DNA of 38,809 bases. Source: an uncultured Mycoplasmatota bacterium. Lineage in GTDB: Bacteria > Bacillota_I > Bacilli_A > RF39 > UBA660. The notes below the pieces were generated by a model. That model was not told the origin of the DNA and made no database searches. It worked only from the letters and a program-made list of their open reading frames with translations. The stretch spans positions 1 to 38,809 of the forward strand of contig URBG01000011.1 in assembly GCA_900546055.1 (NCBI GenBank), read 5' to 3'. Below, in pieces: positions 16,762 through 24,705 of the stretch; the stretch's first letter is position 1; the number at the start of each line of letters is the position of its first letter. A program made the position numbers and the translations under genes.

Positions 16762-17222
16762 CCCCCATAATCTGTAAAGTCTTACTTACATTTTACATTA
16801 TTTTTACTAAAAATTCCAGAAAAACTGTGGAAAAAGTAGAAAAAAAGATATCCACACACTGATAAAGTCGATATTTGGTGAAAAATGTCGTTTTTACACA
16901 GAAAATGTGGATAAGTTAATTATCAACATTGTTAATTATTTCGAAGTATTCCACATATGTTGAAATGAAGATAAATGCCTTAAATTTAAAAATAAATTAT
17001 GGTGGATAAGTAATGTGGTAAATCTCTTTTATTATTTTTTTAATATTTTTACTTGTGGAAAAAAAGTAGGGTATTTTATTGTTTTTGAGATAAAATTGTT
17101 AATAAAATCTCTTTTAAGTGCTTTTTTGATATTAAATTTTAGAAAAAATGTGACTAATTAGCATATTTTTATAATGGCGGTATCAAAATACTAACTAAAA
17201 AAGGGTAGTTAATAAAAAAACG
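16762..17222. other. Replication origin region (oriC) between dnaA and rpmH
   Basis: Gene-free AT-rich stretch of about 460 bases at the switch point of gene orientation. DnaA boxes: one perfect TGTGGATAA at 16906-16914; one-mismatch sites at 16826 (TGTGGAAAA), 16848 (ATATCCACA), 16920 (TTATCAACA), 17001 (GGTGGATAA) and 17054 (TGTGGAAAA); weaker ones at 16947 and 17014. The stretch 17,015-17,170 is almost pure A/T and is the likeliest unwinding zone, but no DnaA-trio was assigned. A TATAAT at 17170-17175 may be a second promoter for rpmH. No promoter for dnaA could be assigned with confidence. Confidence 0.85.
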
Positions 17223-17251
17223 TTGACAAACGGGCCTTTTATCTATATAAT
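17223..17251 (+). promoter_or_regulatory. Consensus sigma-A promoter of rpmH
   Basis: TTGACA (17223-17228) and TATAAT (17246-17251) are both perfect and separated by the ideal 17 bases. It should be one of the strongest promoters here, fitting a ribosomal-protein gene. Confidence 0.93.
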
Positions 17252-17288
17252 TAATAGAGCAAACGAAAAAACGAGAGGAGTGGAACCG

Positions 17289-17414
17289 ATGACAAAAAGA
17301 ACTTTTCAACCTAATACTAGAAGAAGAAGTAAAAAAATGGGTTTTTTTGCTAGAATGCAAACAAACATTATTAAAAGAAGAAGACAAAAAGGACGCAAAG
17401 TCTTATCTCGTTAA
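17289..17414 (+). CDS. rpmH: Large ribosomal subunit protein bL34
   Basis: Basic 41-residue ribosomal protein of the 50S subunit. It starts MTKRTFQPNTRRRSKKMGFFARM and ends RRQKGRKVLSR, the ends being diagnostic for bL34. It is three residues shorter than the usual 44, the central loop being slightly different (MQTNIIKRRR). The ATG at 17289 has AGAGGAG upstream; an upstream in-frame extension is promoter DNA. Followed by a hairpin with a T run and then rnpA, the universal rpmH-rnpA order beside oriC. Confidence 0.96.
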   Translation: MTKRTFQPNTRRRSKKMGFFARMQTNIIKRRRQKGRKVLSR

Positions 17415-17417
17415 TGG

Positions 17418-17440
17418 CCACTGCTAATCCAGTGGTTTTT
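17418..17440 (+). terminator. Hairpin terminator/attenuator between rpmH and rnpA
   Basis: CCACTG (17418-17423) pairs with CAGTGG (17430-17435), followed by TTTTT. The short stem probably allows some read-through to rnpA, which would lower rnpA relative to rpmH. Confidence 0.65.
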
Positions 17441-17461
17441 AAATATTAGAGGTGGGAAATA

Positions 17462-17797
17462 ATGAAAAAAATTAATATTTTAAAAAGTAATGATGATTTT
17501 GATCGTATTATAAAAAATAATAAGCCTTTTAAATTTAAAGATTATATTATCTATATAGAAAGAAAAAAGGAAGGCCCATATAAATTTGGACTTTCTGTGG
17601 GCAAGAAAATTGGTAATGCGGTTATGCGTAATAAATATAAACGTAGATTAAAAAATATAATTGATGAAAAGACCTACCAAAATAACTTTAATTGTATTAT
17701 AATAGTAGGCAAGGGGATAGTTACCCGAAGTTTTAAAGAAATGGAAACAAATTTACTTAAAGCTTTTGAAATACTTAAATTAACAAAGGAGAAATAA
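17462..17797 (+). CDS. rnpA: Ribonuclease P protein component
   Basis: Protein subunit that helps the RNase P RNA cleave the 5' leader of pre-tRNA. The 111 residues include the RNR-type signature in AVMRNKYKRRLKNI (about 57-70) and the preceding GLSVGKKIGNA; the N-terminal Phe-rich region binds leader sequence. AGAGGTGGG precedes the ATG. Only three bases separate it from yidC, so the two are co-transcribed. Confidence 0.94.
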   Translation: MKKINILKSNDDFDRIIKNNKPFKFKDYIIYIERKKEGPYKFGLSVGKKIGNAVMRNKYKRRLKNIIDEKTYQNNFNCIIIVGKGIVTRSFKEMETNLLKAFEILKLTKEK

Positions 17798-17800
17798 TTT

Positions 17801-18796
17801 ATGCATAAAAAGAAAATATTAGTCGTCCTCCTACTTGTGATGACAATATCATTAACAGGATGTACTAGTTATGTTAAAGATGATAAGGGTGGTGTGGTTA
17901 AAGAACCAACAAACGGTCAAAGTTTAGTTTCAAATATTCTTTGTCAGCCAGAGGACCCAACAATTGTTAAAACTTATGAAAAACATGATGTTAATATTGA
18001 TAAATTACCAACATGTCCAAAATTTACTCCGGCCGATGGTGGTTATGAAGGAATTTGGAGTACTATATTTATTAAACCATTAAGTTGGCTAATTATTCAA
18101 ATTGGTGGATTTGTTAAAAGTTATGGTTTAGCGATTATCATAGTTACATTATTAATTCGTTTAATTATTTTCCCAATCAGTAAAAAGTCGGCTATGCAAT
18201 CGGAAAATATGAAGAAGGCGAGTAAGGATTTAGAAAAGCTTCAAAATAAATATCGTAATCGTACTTCTCAAGAAGATCAAATGATGCAAGCTCAAGAGAT
18301 GATGAGTATTTATAAAAAATATAATATTAATCCGATGTCAGGATGTATATTTGCCTTTATCCAAATGCCATTATTCTTTGCTTTCTTAGAGAGTTTATAT
18401 AGAATCCCAGCGGTATTTGAAGGTAAGTTCTTAGGCTTTAGTTTAGGAACTAGTCCATTTAATGCTTTATTTGGAACAAGTTTCTCGTTTGATCATTTCT
18501 TAAATTCATTTAGTACAGGTAATTGGATTTACCTATTATTACCACTAGTCGTTGGACTAGCAACGTTCTTCTCATTTAAGATGAATTCAGGACTTGGGGC
18601 AACTAACCCAGCTCAAGAAAAACAGATGAAGATGATGATGAACATTATGATGATATTTATCTTCATCGCATCATTCACTATGTCAACAAGTATTATTATT
18701 TATTGGATTACCGGTAGTTTATTTACGATAGTTCAAACTGCGGTTATAAGGAGGCATAAAGATGCTAGAGATGGTAAGAAACGAAGCAAAAACTAA
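17801..18796 (+). CDS. yidC: Membrane protein insertase YidC (SpoIIIJ/Oxa1 family), lipoprotein
   Basis: Sec-assisted and independent insertase of inner-membrane proteins. A lipoprotein signal ends in LTGC (Cys at 21). The insertase core has about five membrane segments: residues ~88-125, with the inner-groove Arg in LLIRLIIFPISKKSAMQSE; a cytosolic helical hairpin; and later segments including GCIFAFIQMPLFFAFLESLYRIP and IIIYWITGSLFTIVQ. The tail is strongly basic (RRHKDARDGKKRSK), which in Gram-positive YidC helps contact ribosomes. At 331 residues it is slightly longer than Bacillus SpoIIIJ. Its 3' end overlaps jag by 35 bases. Confidence 0.95.
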   Translation: MHKKKILVVLLLVMTISLTGCTSYVKDDKGGVVKEPTNGQSLVSNILCQPEDPTIVKTYEKHDVNIDKLPTCPKFTPADGGYEGIWSTIFIKPLSWLIIQIGGFVKSYGLAIIIVTLLIRLIIFPISKKSAMQSENMKKASKDLEKLQNKYRNRTSQEDQMMQAQEMMSIYKKYNINPMSGCIFAFIQMPLFFAFLESLYRIPAVFEGKFLGFSLGTSPFNALFGTSFSFDHFLNSFSTGNWIYLLLPLVVGLATFFSFKMNSGLGATNPAQEKQMKMMMNIMMIFIFIASFTMSTSIIIYWITGSLFTIVQTAVIRRHKDARDGKKRSKN

Positions 18797-19376
18797 AGAA
18801 GATGCTTTAGCAAAGTCTTTGGAACAATTAAATGTTCGTGAAGACGAAACTTTTTACTACTTTGAAGAAACTGAAGGTGGATTATTTAAAGGAAAAAAAT
18901 ATACTTCAGTTGTCACTACAAAATATGCGGTTAAAGAGTATATTAAGGATTTTCTAAATGAACTTGCTTATAAAATGAATACTAAATTTAATATTGAAGT
19001 TAAAGAAACTGATTATGGTTTTTCAGTAATTATTATTGCTGATGATAATGCTGCTTTAATCGGCAAAGATGGTCGTACTTTAAATAGTATTCAAACTGTT
19101 TTGAGACAAGCTATTAAAAAATACGGAAATTTTAATATCAAAGTTAATATTGATATTTCTAATTATAAAGCGCGCCGTGAAAGAAATATTAACTATGAGG
19201 TTCGAAAGATATGCCGTGAGGTATTGAAAACTAAAATTGCTGCAAAATTAGATCCAATGAATTCTTATGAAAGAAGAATTGTTCATACAGTTGTTAGTGA
19301 TTTTGAAGATTTAGTAACTGAAAGTGAAGGCGTTAATCCTAATAGATATGTAGTTATTAAATATAAAGAAGATTAA
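18762..19376 (+). CDS. khpB: RNA-binding protein Jag/KhpB
   Basis: KH-R3H RNA-binding protein (Jag, KhpB, EloR), linked in Firmicutes to cell elongation and sRNA/mRNA binding. The 204 residues show the Jag_N domain (about 1-50), a KH domain with the GKDG loop (AALIGKDGRTLNSIQTVLRQ, about 95-115) and a C-terminal R3H domain ending in RIVHTVVSDFEDLVTESEG...RYVVIKYK. The start at 18762 is inside yidC but has a perfect AAGGAGG at the right distance, showing translational coupling. The rpmH-rnpA-yidC-jag order is the classic one. Confidence 0.94.
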   Translation: MLEMVRNEAKTKEDALAKSLEQLNVREDETFYYFEETEGGLFKGKKYTSVVTTKYAVKEYIKDFLNELAYKMNTKFNIEVKETDYGFSVIIIADDNAALIGKDGRTLNSIQTVLRQAIKKYGNFNIKVNIDISNYKARRERNINYEVRKICREVLKTKIAAKLDPMNSYERRIVHTVVSDFEDLVTESEGVNPNRYVVIKYKED

Positions 19377-19390
19377 TTTCTTCTTTTTTT
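19365..19390 (+). terminator. Intrinsic terminator after jag
   Basis: AAAGAAG (19365-19371) pairs with CTTCTTT (19380-19386), followed by more T. It includes the jag stop codon and ends the rpmH-jag cluster. Confidence 0.55.
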
Positions 19391-19436
19391 GTATCATTTA
19401 GTTTAATATAGCCATATTAAAAATAGGAGTGGTTAT

Positions 19437-19634
19437 ATGAATAAGAATATAGATATGGGAAATATGACGTCTAAAGAAATAGGAGATTTAATGTCAAAAA
19501 CATTGATTGAACGTGGTAAAGAAATGGCTAATCGATTATATCTAGGTGTAGATTATGGCGATTTGCCATCAACAACCTTAACTAGTTTAGGGAAAGAGGC
19601 TCTTGATAATGAAAACAGCACAATTAAAAAGTAG
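19437..19634 (+). CDS. Small hypothetical protein, 65 residues
   Basis: Not recognised. Mostly hydrophilic and predicted helical, without a signal peptide, membrane segment, Cys pairs or HTH motif. The central stretch MTSKEIGDLMSKTLIERGKEMANRLYLG looks like an amphipathic helix. A good ribosome site (AATAGGAGTGG) precedes the ATG and a strong terminator follows at 19670, so it looks like a real single-gene unit between jag and the transporters. It may be lineage-specific. Confidence 0.55.
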   Translation: MNKNIDMGNMTSKEIGDLMSKTLIERGKEMANRLYLGVDYGDLPSTTLTSLGKEALDNENSTIKK

Positions 19635-19669
19635 TAGTATATCTATTTAAAATATAGTTAAATGAAACG

Positions 19670-19696
19670 ATCATAATTAAATATTATGATTTTTTT
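19670..19696 (+). terminator. Intrinsic terminator after the 65-residue ORF
   Basis: ATCATAAT (19670-19677) pairs with ATTATGAT (19683-19690) around TAAAT, followed by seven T. Confidence 0.82.
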
Positions 19697-19749
19697 ATTG
19701 TAAACATTGTATAAAAAGCTGATAAATAATTAAAAATTAATTTAAAATG

Positions 19750-19758
19750 TGATATAAT
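19750..19758 (+). promoter_or_regulatory. Extended -10 promoter of the first MFS gene
   Basis: TGATATAAT is a perfect TATAAT (19753-19758) with a TGn extension. The -35 (TTAAAA at 19730) is poor, as is common with extended -10 promoters. Confidence 0.6.
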
Positions 19759-19788
19759 GAAACAACTATAGAAATAGGGTGCAGGTTA

Positions 19789-20982
19789 ATGAAAAATGTA
19801 AATTTAATAAAGTGGTATATAGGTTTAACTTATGACTTTTTATTTTTTTTAGTAGTTCAGGTATTTTTTTTAAATCAAGTTAAGCATATTGAAATAGCTG
19901 ATATTTTACTTCTTGAGTCTATTTTTGCAATATTTAGATTAATAATTCAAGTACCACTTATGAAATTCACAAAAATTTTTGGAGAATTATTTGCTTTTCG
20001 TTTAGGACCTATTTTTACTTTCTTGTCCTTGCTTTGCTTTTTATTGGCGCCTTCTTTTGGTTTTTTAATAATAGCTAATTTGTTAAAAGCAATCGGTTGG
20101 GGCTTTCAAAATATTTCAAGTTCACCAATATTATATCATGAATTAAAAACTTTAAATAGAGAAGACGAATATGGTAAAATTCAAGGAAGGGGACAAAGTA
20201 ATTTTATTTTCTTAAATACAATTGCTTCGTTTATTTCAGGCTTTTTATTTGAAGTAAATCCATATATTCCAATTTTATTGTGTTTGTTTATTCATTTTTT
20301 TGTAATAATAATTTCGTTTATAATAAAACCAAAAACTAATTTTGCAGAGTCTAAATCACAAAATATTTCAGTTGTAAAGGATATAAGGGTTGTTATTAGT
20401 GATAAATTTTTACCTTGCTTATTTATTTTTATGATGATTGTTTGGGGACTTTTAGGGTCTTTAGGAACATTAGATATGGATTATTTAAGTTCTATTGGTA
20501 TATCAGTTAGTGTATGTACAATTGTTTTTGCATTTGCTGAATTATTTGCCTTTGTATGCGCTCGCTTTCAATATGTAACTGATAAATTATTTAAAGATAA
20601 AGATATGTATATTTTGGCATTTTGTGTTACTGTTCCTTTTATTTTAATCGGGATATTTTATGTTTTAAAATTGCCATTTATTTTCTTGTATGTATGTGCG
20701 CTAATTGCTTTTTTAATGGAGTACTTAACAAGAAGTCAGTTTAGAATATATGCGCTTAATTATGCAAATAAGTATAGTAAACCGGGCTTAGCTACAGAGA
20801 CAATAGGTGTTTATTATTTGTTTGAATCTATTGGAAGATTTGCAGTTACGTTTATAGCTGGAATAGTTATGAAATTTGGTAATATTGGATTTTCTTATAT
20901 AATACTAATGGGGATTTTCATAATTCCATTATTTTATTTAGCAAATCGCTTAACTTTCTATTTAAAAAATAAAGAAAGTTAA
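19789..20982 (+). CDS. MFS transporter, first of a tandem pair
   Basis: Integral membrane protein of 397 residues with about 11-12 hydrophobic helices in two halves, consistent with the major facilitator superfamily. The loop between helices 2 and 3 has FRLIIQVPLMKFTKIFGE and later a motif-A-like basic loop (ARFQYVTDKLFKDKD) between helices 8 and 9. Substrate unknown; many such small Firmicute MFS proteins are drug or metabolite exporters. It is a paralogue of the next gene: by eye about two-thirds identical in protein overall but nearly identical over the first 35 residues and the last 20. Ribosome site is weak (AGGGTGCAGG). Confidence 0.75.
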   Translation: MKNVNLIKWYIGLTYDFLFFLVVQVFFLNQVKHIEIADILLLESIFAIFRLIIQVPLMKFTKIFGELFAFRLGPIFTFLSLLCFLLAPSFGFLIIANLLKAIGWGFQNISSSPILYHELKTLNREDEYGKIQGRGQSNFIFLNTIASFISGFLFEVNPYIPILLCLFIHFFVIIISFIIKPKTNFAESKSQNISVVKDIRVVISDKFLPCLFIFMMIVWGLLGSLGTLDMDYLSSIGISVSVCTIVFAFAELFAFVCARFQYVTDKLFKDKDMYILAFCVTVPFILIGIFYVLKLPFIFLYVCALIAFLMEYLTRSQFRIYALNYANKYSKPGLATETIGVYYLFESIGRFAVTFIAGIVMKFGNIGFSYIILMGIFIIPLFYLANRLTFYLKNKES

Positions 20983-20983
20983 T
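20926..20983 (+). repeat. 58-base repeat, copy 1 (3' end of first MFS gene)
   Basis: Identical base for base to 22141-22198, covering the last ~19 codons and stop of each MFS gene, although the middle parts of the two genes have diverged clearly at both silent and coding positions. Confidence 0.9.
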
Positions 20984-21003
20984 AAAAAATGGAGTGATTT
21001 TTA

Positions 21004-22197
21004 GTGAAAAATGTAAATTTAATAAAATGGTATATAGGTTTAACATATGATTTTTTATTTTTCTTAGTAGTTCAGGTTTTTTTCTTAAATCAAGTCAAAC
21101 ATATTGAAATGGCAGATATTTTGCTTCTAGAGTCAATTTTTGCGGTATTCAGGCTAATAATTCAAGTTCCACTTATGAAAATTGCTAAAACCTATGGTAA
21201 TGTATTTTGTTTTAGATTAGCACCAATTATTACTTTTTTATCATTGCTTTGCTTTTTAATTGCGCCTTCTTTCGTTTTTTTAATTATTGCATCTTTATTA
21301 AAGGCCATCGGGTGGGGCCTTAAAAACATTTCTAGTTCTCCACTTTTATATAATGAATTGAAAAGTATAGGAAAAGAAAGTGAATATGGAAAACATCAGG
21401 GAGAAGCTCAAAGTAATTTTACTTTAATAAACATTTTAGCTTCAATTATTTCTGGTTTTCTATTTGAAATAAATCCATATATTCCAATTATAATTTGTCT
21501 GGTTATTCATTTTATAACAATAATAATTTCATTTATTGTGGTACCAATAAATGAAAAATTGGAATTATCAATCGAAAAAATTTCAATGATTAAAAATATA
21601 AAAATGGTAATTACTGATAATTTTTTCTTAACTCTTTTTCTTTTTATGATGATAACTTGGGGGTTGTTAGGATTTTTAGATACAGTTAATGTTGATTATT
21701 TAAATTCAATAGGTTTATCTGTTGGCGTTTGTACAATTATTTTATCTTTGGCTCAGATCACATCTTATATATTTGCCCGTTTTCAATACGTGACGGATAG
21801 GTTTTTCCATGGAAAAGCAATGTATATTTTAGTTTTATGTATAACTATACCGTTTGTTTTGGTTGGTTTATTTTATGTTTTCGATTTACCATTTATAATA
21901 TTATGTATATCCGCAATATTGGCTATTTTAATGGAGTCTTTAACGGGTAGTCAATTTAGAATATATGCACTTGATTATATTAATAGATACAGTGATCCTT
22001 CTTTATCAACAGAAGCGGTTGGAGTTTATTATTTATTTGAGGCCTTAGGGCGTTTTATAATTACATTTATAGCAGGAATTGTGTTAAAGTGTGGAAATAT
22101 AGGCCTTTCTTATATTATTTTAGTAGGTTTACTTATAATACCATTATTTTATTTAGCAAATCGCTTAACTTTCTATTTAAAAAATAAAGAAAGTTAA
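21004..22197 (+). CDS. MFS transporter, second of a tandem pair
   Basis: Same length (397) and same layout as the preceding transporter, from which it is separated by 21 bases. The start is GTG, where the paralogue has ATG, after a GGAGTG site; the bases around the start are otherwise identical. N-terminal ~65 codons are about 90% identical in DNA, with mainly third-position changes; the central half differs more, especially the loop after helix 6 (VVPINEKLELSIEKIS against KPKTNFAESKSQNIS), and the last 58 bases are identical. The two could form a heteromer or handle related substrates; this cannot be decided here. Confidence 0.75.
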   Translation: MKNVNLIKWYIGLTYDFLFFLVVQVFFLNQVKHIEMADILLLESIFAVFRLIIQVPLMKIAKTYGNVFCFRLAPIITFLSLLCFLIAPSFVFLIIASLLKAIGWGLKNISSSPLLYNELKSIGKESEYGKHQGEAQSNFTLINILASIISGFLFEINPYIPIIICLVIHFITIIISFIVVPINEKLELSIEKISMIKNIKMVITDNFFLTLFLFMMITWGLLGFLDTVNVDYLNSIGLSVGVCTIILSLAQITSYIFARFQYVTDRFFHGKAMYILVLCITIPFVLVGLFYVFDLPFIILCISAILAILMESLTGSQFRIYALDYINRYSDPSLSTEAVGVYYLFEALGRFIITFIAGIVLKCGNIGLSYIILVGLLIIPLFYLANRLTFYLKNKES

Positions 22198-22198
22198 T
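22141..22198 (+). repeat. 58-base repeat, copy 2 (3' end of second MFS gene)
   Basis: Identical to 20926-20983; see that entry. Such a block in otherwise diverged paralogues suggests gene conversion or recombination at the ends. Confidence 0.9.
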
Positions 22199-22253
22199 TA
22201 TTTGTATAAAATATTTCTTATAATGTAGTATACTAATACTATGGGAAAGCAAT

Positions 22254-22281
22254 TTGACATAATATATATTTATGATAAAAT
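22254..22281 (+). promoter_or_regulatory. Promoter of the one-TM protein gene
   Basis: TTGACA (22254-22259), 16 bases, TAAAAT (22276-22281). Confidence 0.7.
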
Positions 22282-22311
22282 AATTGCTGACTTTGAAAGA
22301 GGGAGTTTTAT

Positions 22312-22671
22312 ATGGAACAACAAGAAAATAGATATGGAACTAATGTTATTGAAGATATAAAAGACGGAATAAATTTATTTGGTGCTTCAACAGGAAATCC
22401 ACTAAAGTATACATGGAATATTTTTGGAATGGCTATAGTGGCAGTTGGAAGCATAATTCTTTTAAAAGGAAATCAGATGATTAGAGGTTATATGAGTCGT
22501 CACTATAGTGGTGACCAAGCTGAAGATAAATTGAACAAGGCTAACATAGGAATGAATAGTAAATTGAGTACTTTAACTGAAGCCGTATCTTCTGTTAGTT
22601 TTTCTCAAAAACCGAGTCTTCCAGTAAGTTCTAGTGAACATGGACAAAAAACAATAAATAGAAAATGTTAG
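22312..22671 (+). CDS. Hypothetical membrane-anchored protein, 119 residues
   Basis: Not recognised. One hydrophobic helix (about residues 35-56, YTWNIFGMAIVAVGSIILLKG) separates a 30-residue acidic N-terminus from a Ser-rich, probably disordered C-terminal tail of about 60 residues that ends in Cys. It has its own promoter, a GAGGGAG ribosome site and a terminator overlapping its stop, so it is a separate, well-expressed unit. No enzymatic motif is seen. Confidence 0.6.
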   Translation: MEQQENRYGTNVIEDIKDGINLFGASTGNPLKYTWNIFGMAIVAVGSIILLKGNQMIRGYMSRHYSGDQAEDKLNKANIGMNSKLSTLTEAVSSVSFSQKPSLPVSSSEHGQKTINRKC

Positions 22672-22690
22672 ATAATAACATTTCTTTTTT
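22663..22690 (+). terminator. Intrinsic terminator of the one-TM protein gene
   Basis: AAATGTTA (22663-22670) pairs with TAACATTT (22676-22683), then CTTTTTT. It overlaps the stop codon. Confidence 0.78.
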
Positions 22691-22722
22691 ATAAAACGTA
22701 AATATTTATAGTAGGTGGTAAA

Positions 22723-23265
22723 ATGATTAAAAGACAGACTAGAGCAGAGCGTAGAATTTATTTTGATCCTAGGTATTATAATATAGTAAAAGGTATTTTA
22801 AATAGTCCAGAATTTCAAAAAAGGAAAACTTATAAACATCATGATGATTGTTCTGTTTTTGAACATTGTTTAAGTGTTTCTTATATATCGTATCGTTATT
22901 GTCGAAAATTAAAATTAAATTACCGTGATGCAGCCATTGGCGGATTATTACATGATTTTTATGAAACACCGTGGCAGGATGATTTAACTAGTAAAAAACC
23001 TTTTTTTCAGCAGCACGGATTTATCCATGCGGGCAATGCTTTAGATAATGCAGTTAAGTATTTTCCGGAGTACATAAATTCCAGGGTTTCGGATATTATT
23101 TTAAGGCATATGTTCCCTTTAAATGTTCATCCTCCTAGGTACCCCGAAGCATGGGTGGTAACCTTTGTTGATAAAAAAGTAAGTATGGGAATATTAAAGC
23201 CAAATAAAAATTTTTTGAAATATGTTGGTCTGGCTAAATATTTTAATAAAATAAATCAAAAATAA
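22723..23265 (+). CDS. HD-domain phosphohydrolase-like protein
   Basis: Probable metal-dependent phosphohydrolase of the HD superfamily. Metal ligands can be placed as H48 (FEHCLSVSYISYR), H77-D78 (GGLLHDFYETPW) and D150 (AWVVTFVDKK), with H129 (ILRHMFPL) as a further ligand, the layout of single-domain HD proteins. The 180 residues are otherwise basic at the N-terminus (KRQTRAERR). Substrate (nucleotide, ppGpp or cyclic dinucleotide) cannot be inferred. AGGTGG precedes the ATG. It lies upstream of mnmE but has its own unit, as mnmE has a separate promoter. Confidence 0.78.
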   Translation: MIKRQTRAERRIYFDPRYYNIVKGILNSPEFQKRKTYKHHDDCSVFEHCLSVSYISYRYCRKLKLNYRDAAIGGLLHDFYETPWQDDLTSKKPFFQQHGFIHAGNALDNAVKYFPEYINSRVSDIILRHMFPLNVHPPRYPEAWVVTFVDKKVSMGILKPNKNFLKYVGLAKYFNKINQK

Positions 23266-23287
23266 TAGTTTAAACTATTGTTTTTAT

Positions 23288-23316
23288 TTGACTATTAATG
23301 TCATATAGAGTAAAAT
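23288..23316 (+). promoter_or_regulatory. Promoter of mnmE-mnmG-rsmG
   Basis: TTGACT (23288-23293), 17 bases, TAAAAT (23311-23316), placed 32 bases before the mnmE ATG. A short AATAGT/ACTATT hairpin with T run just upstream (about 23267-23284) may end the HD gene. Confidence 0.75.
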
Positions 23317-23347
23317 TACCATAGATAAATTTTTGGAGGTGAATTTT

Positions 23348-24697
23348 ATGAATGATACAATTGCTGCGATTTCCACAGCGCAAGGAATAGGCGCAATATC
23401 AATAATTAGAGTTAGCGGTGAAGATGCTGTTAAAGTAGTTGCTTCTGTTTTTTCAAATGATAAATTTTCTAAAGCACCCTCACACACTATTCATTATGGT
23501 TACATAGTTGATAATGGCGAAAAAATAGATGAAGTTTTAGTATCATTGATGAGAGCTCCAAAAACTTTTACGATGGAAGATGTGGTTGAAATCAATGCTC
23601 ACGGTGGAATAAGTACAACTAATAAAATATTAGAGGTTTTATTGTCACATGGCTGCCGCTTGGCTGAGCCTGGAGAATTTACTAAGAGAGCCTTTTTAAA
23701 CGGAAGAATTGATTTAACTGAGGCTGAAGGTATTATGGATTTAATAAATGCTAAAACAGATAAATCAAGAGAGATGGCACTTAAACAAGTAAATGGTAAG
23801 GCATCACTTATGATTAAAGAATTACGTGATGATTTAGCGGCTATTTTAGCTAACATCGAGGTTAATTTAAATTATCCAGAATATGAAGATATTGAAGATA
23901 TGACTACTGAAAAAATTAAAGAAAATATGGATCGTTTAGAAAATAGAATAAATATAATTATCAAAGAAAGTAAAAATGGAGAACTTCTAAAAAGTGGAAT
24001 AAAAACAGTAATTATTGGGCGTCCAAATGTTGGGAAAAGTAGTTTACTTAATAATTTAGTTGGCGAAGAAAAGGCAATAGTTACAGAAATTCAAGGGACA
24101 ACTCGAGATAGTGTTGAGGCAACGATAGTAATAGATAATATTATTTTAAATTTAATTGATACAGCAGGAATTAGAAAAACTAATGATGTCGTTGAAAGTA
24201 TTGGTGTTGAAAAGAGTCTAAAATTGATTGATGAAGCTGATTTAGTATTGTTTGTTTTAAATTACAATGAGAAATTAACGGAAGATGACAAACAGATTCT
24301 TGCTAAATTGAAAGGTAAAAATTATCTTACAATTATTAATAAATACGATTTGCCTAAAGAAATAGATGACAATAGTTTAGAAAATACGATTTATGTTAGT
24401 GCATATAAAAATATTAATATGGACCAAATAGCTTTAAAAATTAAAGAAATGTTTAATTTAGAAAAAATAGAAACTGAAGATTTAAGCTATTTATCTAGTG
24501 CGCGTTCTAGGGCTATTTTAAATGAGGTATCTTTGGCTATTAAAGATGTAAGACAAGGTCTTGATGATGGTTTTAGTTTAGATATGATTGAAATTGATTT
24601 GAAAAACATTTGGAATTTACTAGGTGATATTATTGGGGAAAATTACGAAGATGAATTGATAGATGAATTATTTAGTCGTTTTTGTGTTGGAAAGTAG
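23348..24697 (+). CDS. mnmE: tRNA modification GTPase MnmE
   Basis: GTPase that with MnmG places the (carboxymethyl)aminomethyl group on U34 of certain tRNAs. The 449 residues contain the N-terminal folate-binding domain (DTIAAISTAQGIGAISIIRVSGE), a helical domain, and an inserted G domain: G1 GRPNVGKSS, G2 GTTRD, G3 DTAGIR, G4 NKYD. It ends in FCVGK, whose Cys is the conserved C-terminal motif. The ATG at 23348 is chosen for its GGAGGTG site; an in-frame TTG five codons upstream falls on that site. Heads the mnmE-mnmG-rsmG operon. Confidence 0.97.
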   Translation: MNDTIAAISTAQGIGAISIIRVSGEDAVKVVASVFSNDKFSKAPSHTIHYGYIVDNGEKIDEVLVSLMRAPKTFTMEDVVEINAHGGISTTNKILEVLLSHGCRLAEPGEFTKRAFLNGRIDLTEAEGIMDLINAKTDKSREMALKQVNGKASLMIKELRDDLAAILANIEVNLNYPEYEDIEDMTTEKIKENMDRLENRINIIIKESKNGELLKSGIKTVIIGRPNVGKSSLLNNLVGEEKAIVTEIQGTTRDSVEATIVIDNIILNLIDTAGIRKTNDVVESIGVEKSLKLIDEADLVLFVLNYNEKLTEDDKQILAKLKGKNYLTIINKYDLPKEIDDNSLENTIYVSAYKNINMDQIALKIKEMFNLEKIETEDLSYLSSARSRAILNEVSLAIKDVRQGLDDGFSLDMIEIDLKNIWNLLGDIIGENYEDELIDELFSRFCVGK

Positions 24698-24705
24698 ATG
24701 ATAAA

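Noticed and set aside
17090..17130. Terminator-like GAGAT/ATCTC hairpin in oriC
   Set aside because: Five-base stem with a long loop in AT-rich DNA; no gene ends there.
23599..23856. Antisense frame inside mnmE
   Set aside because: Fully contained in a highly conserved gene, without ribosome site or recognisable protein.
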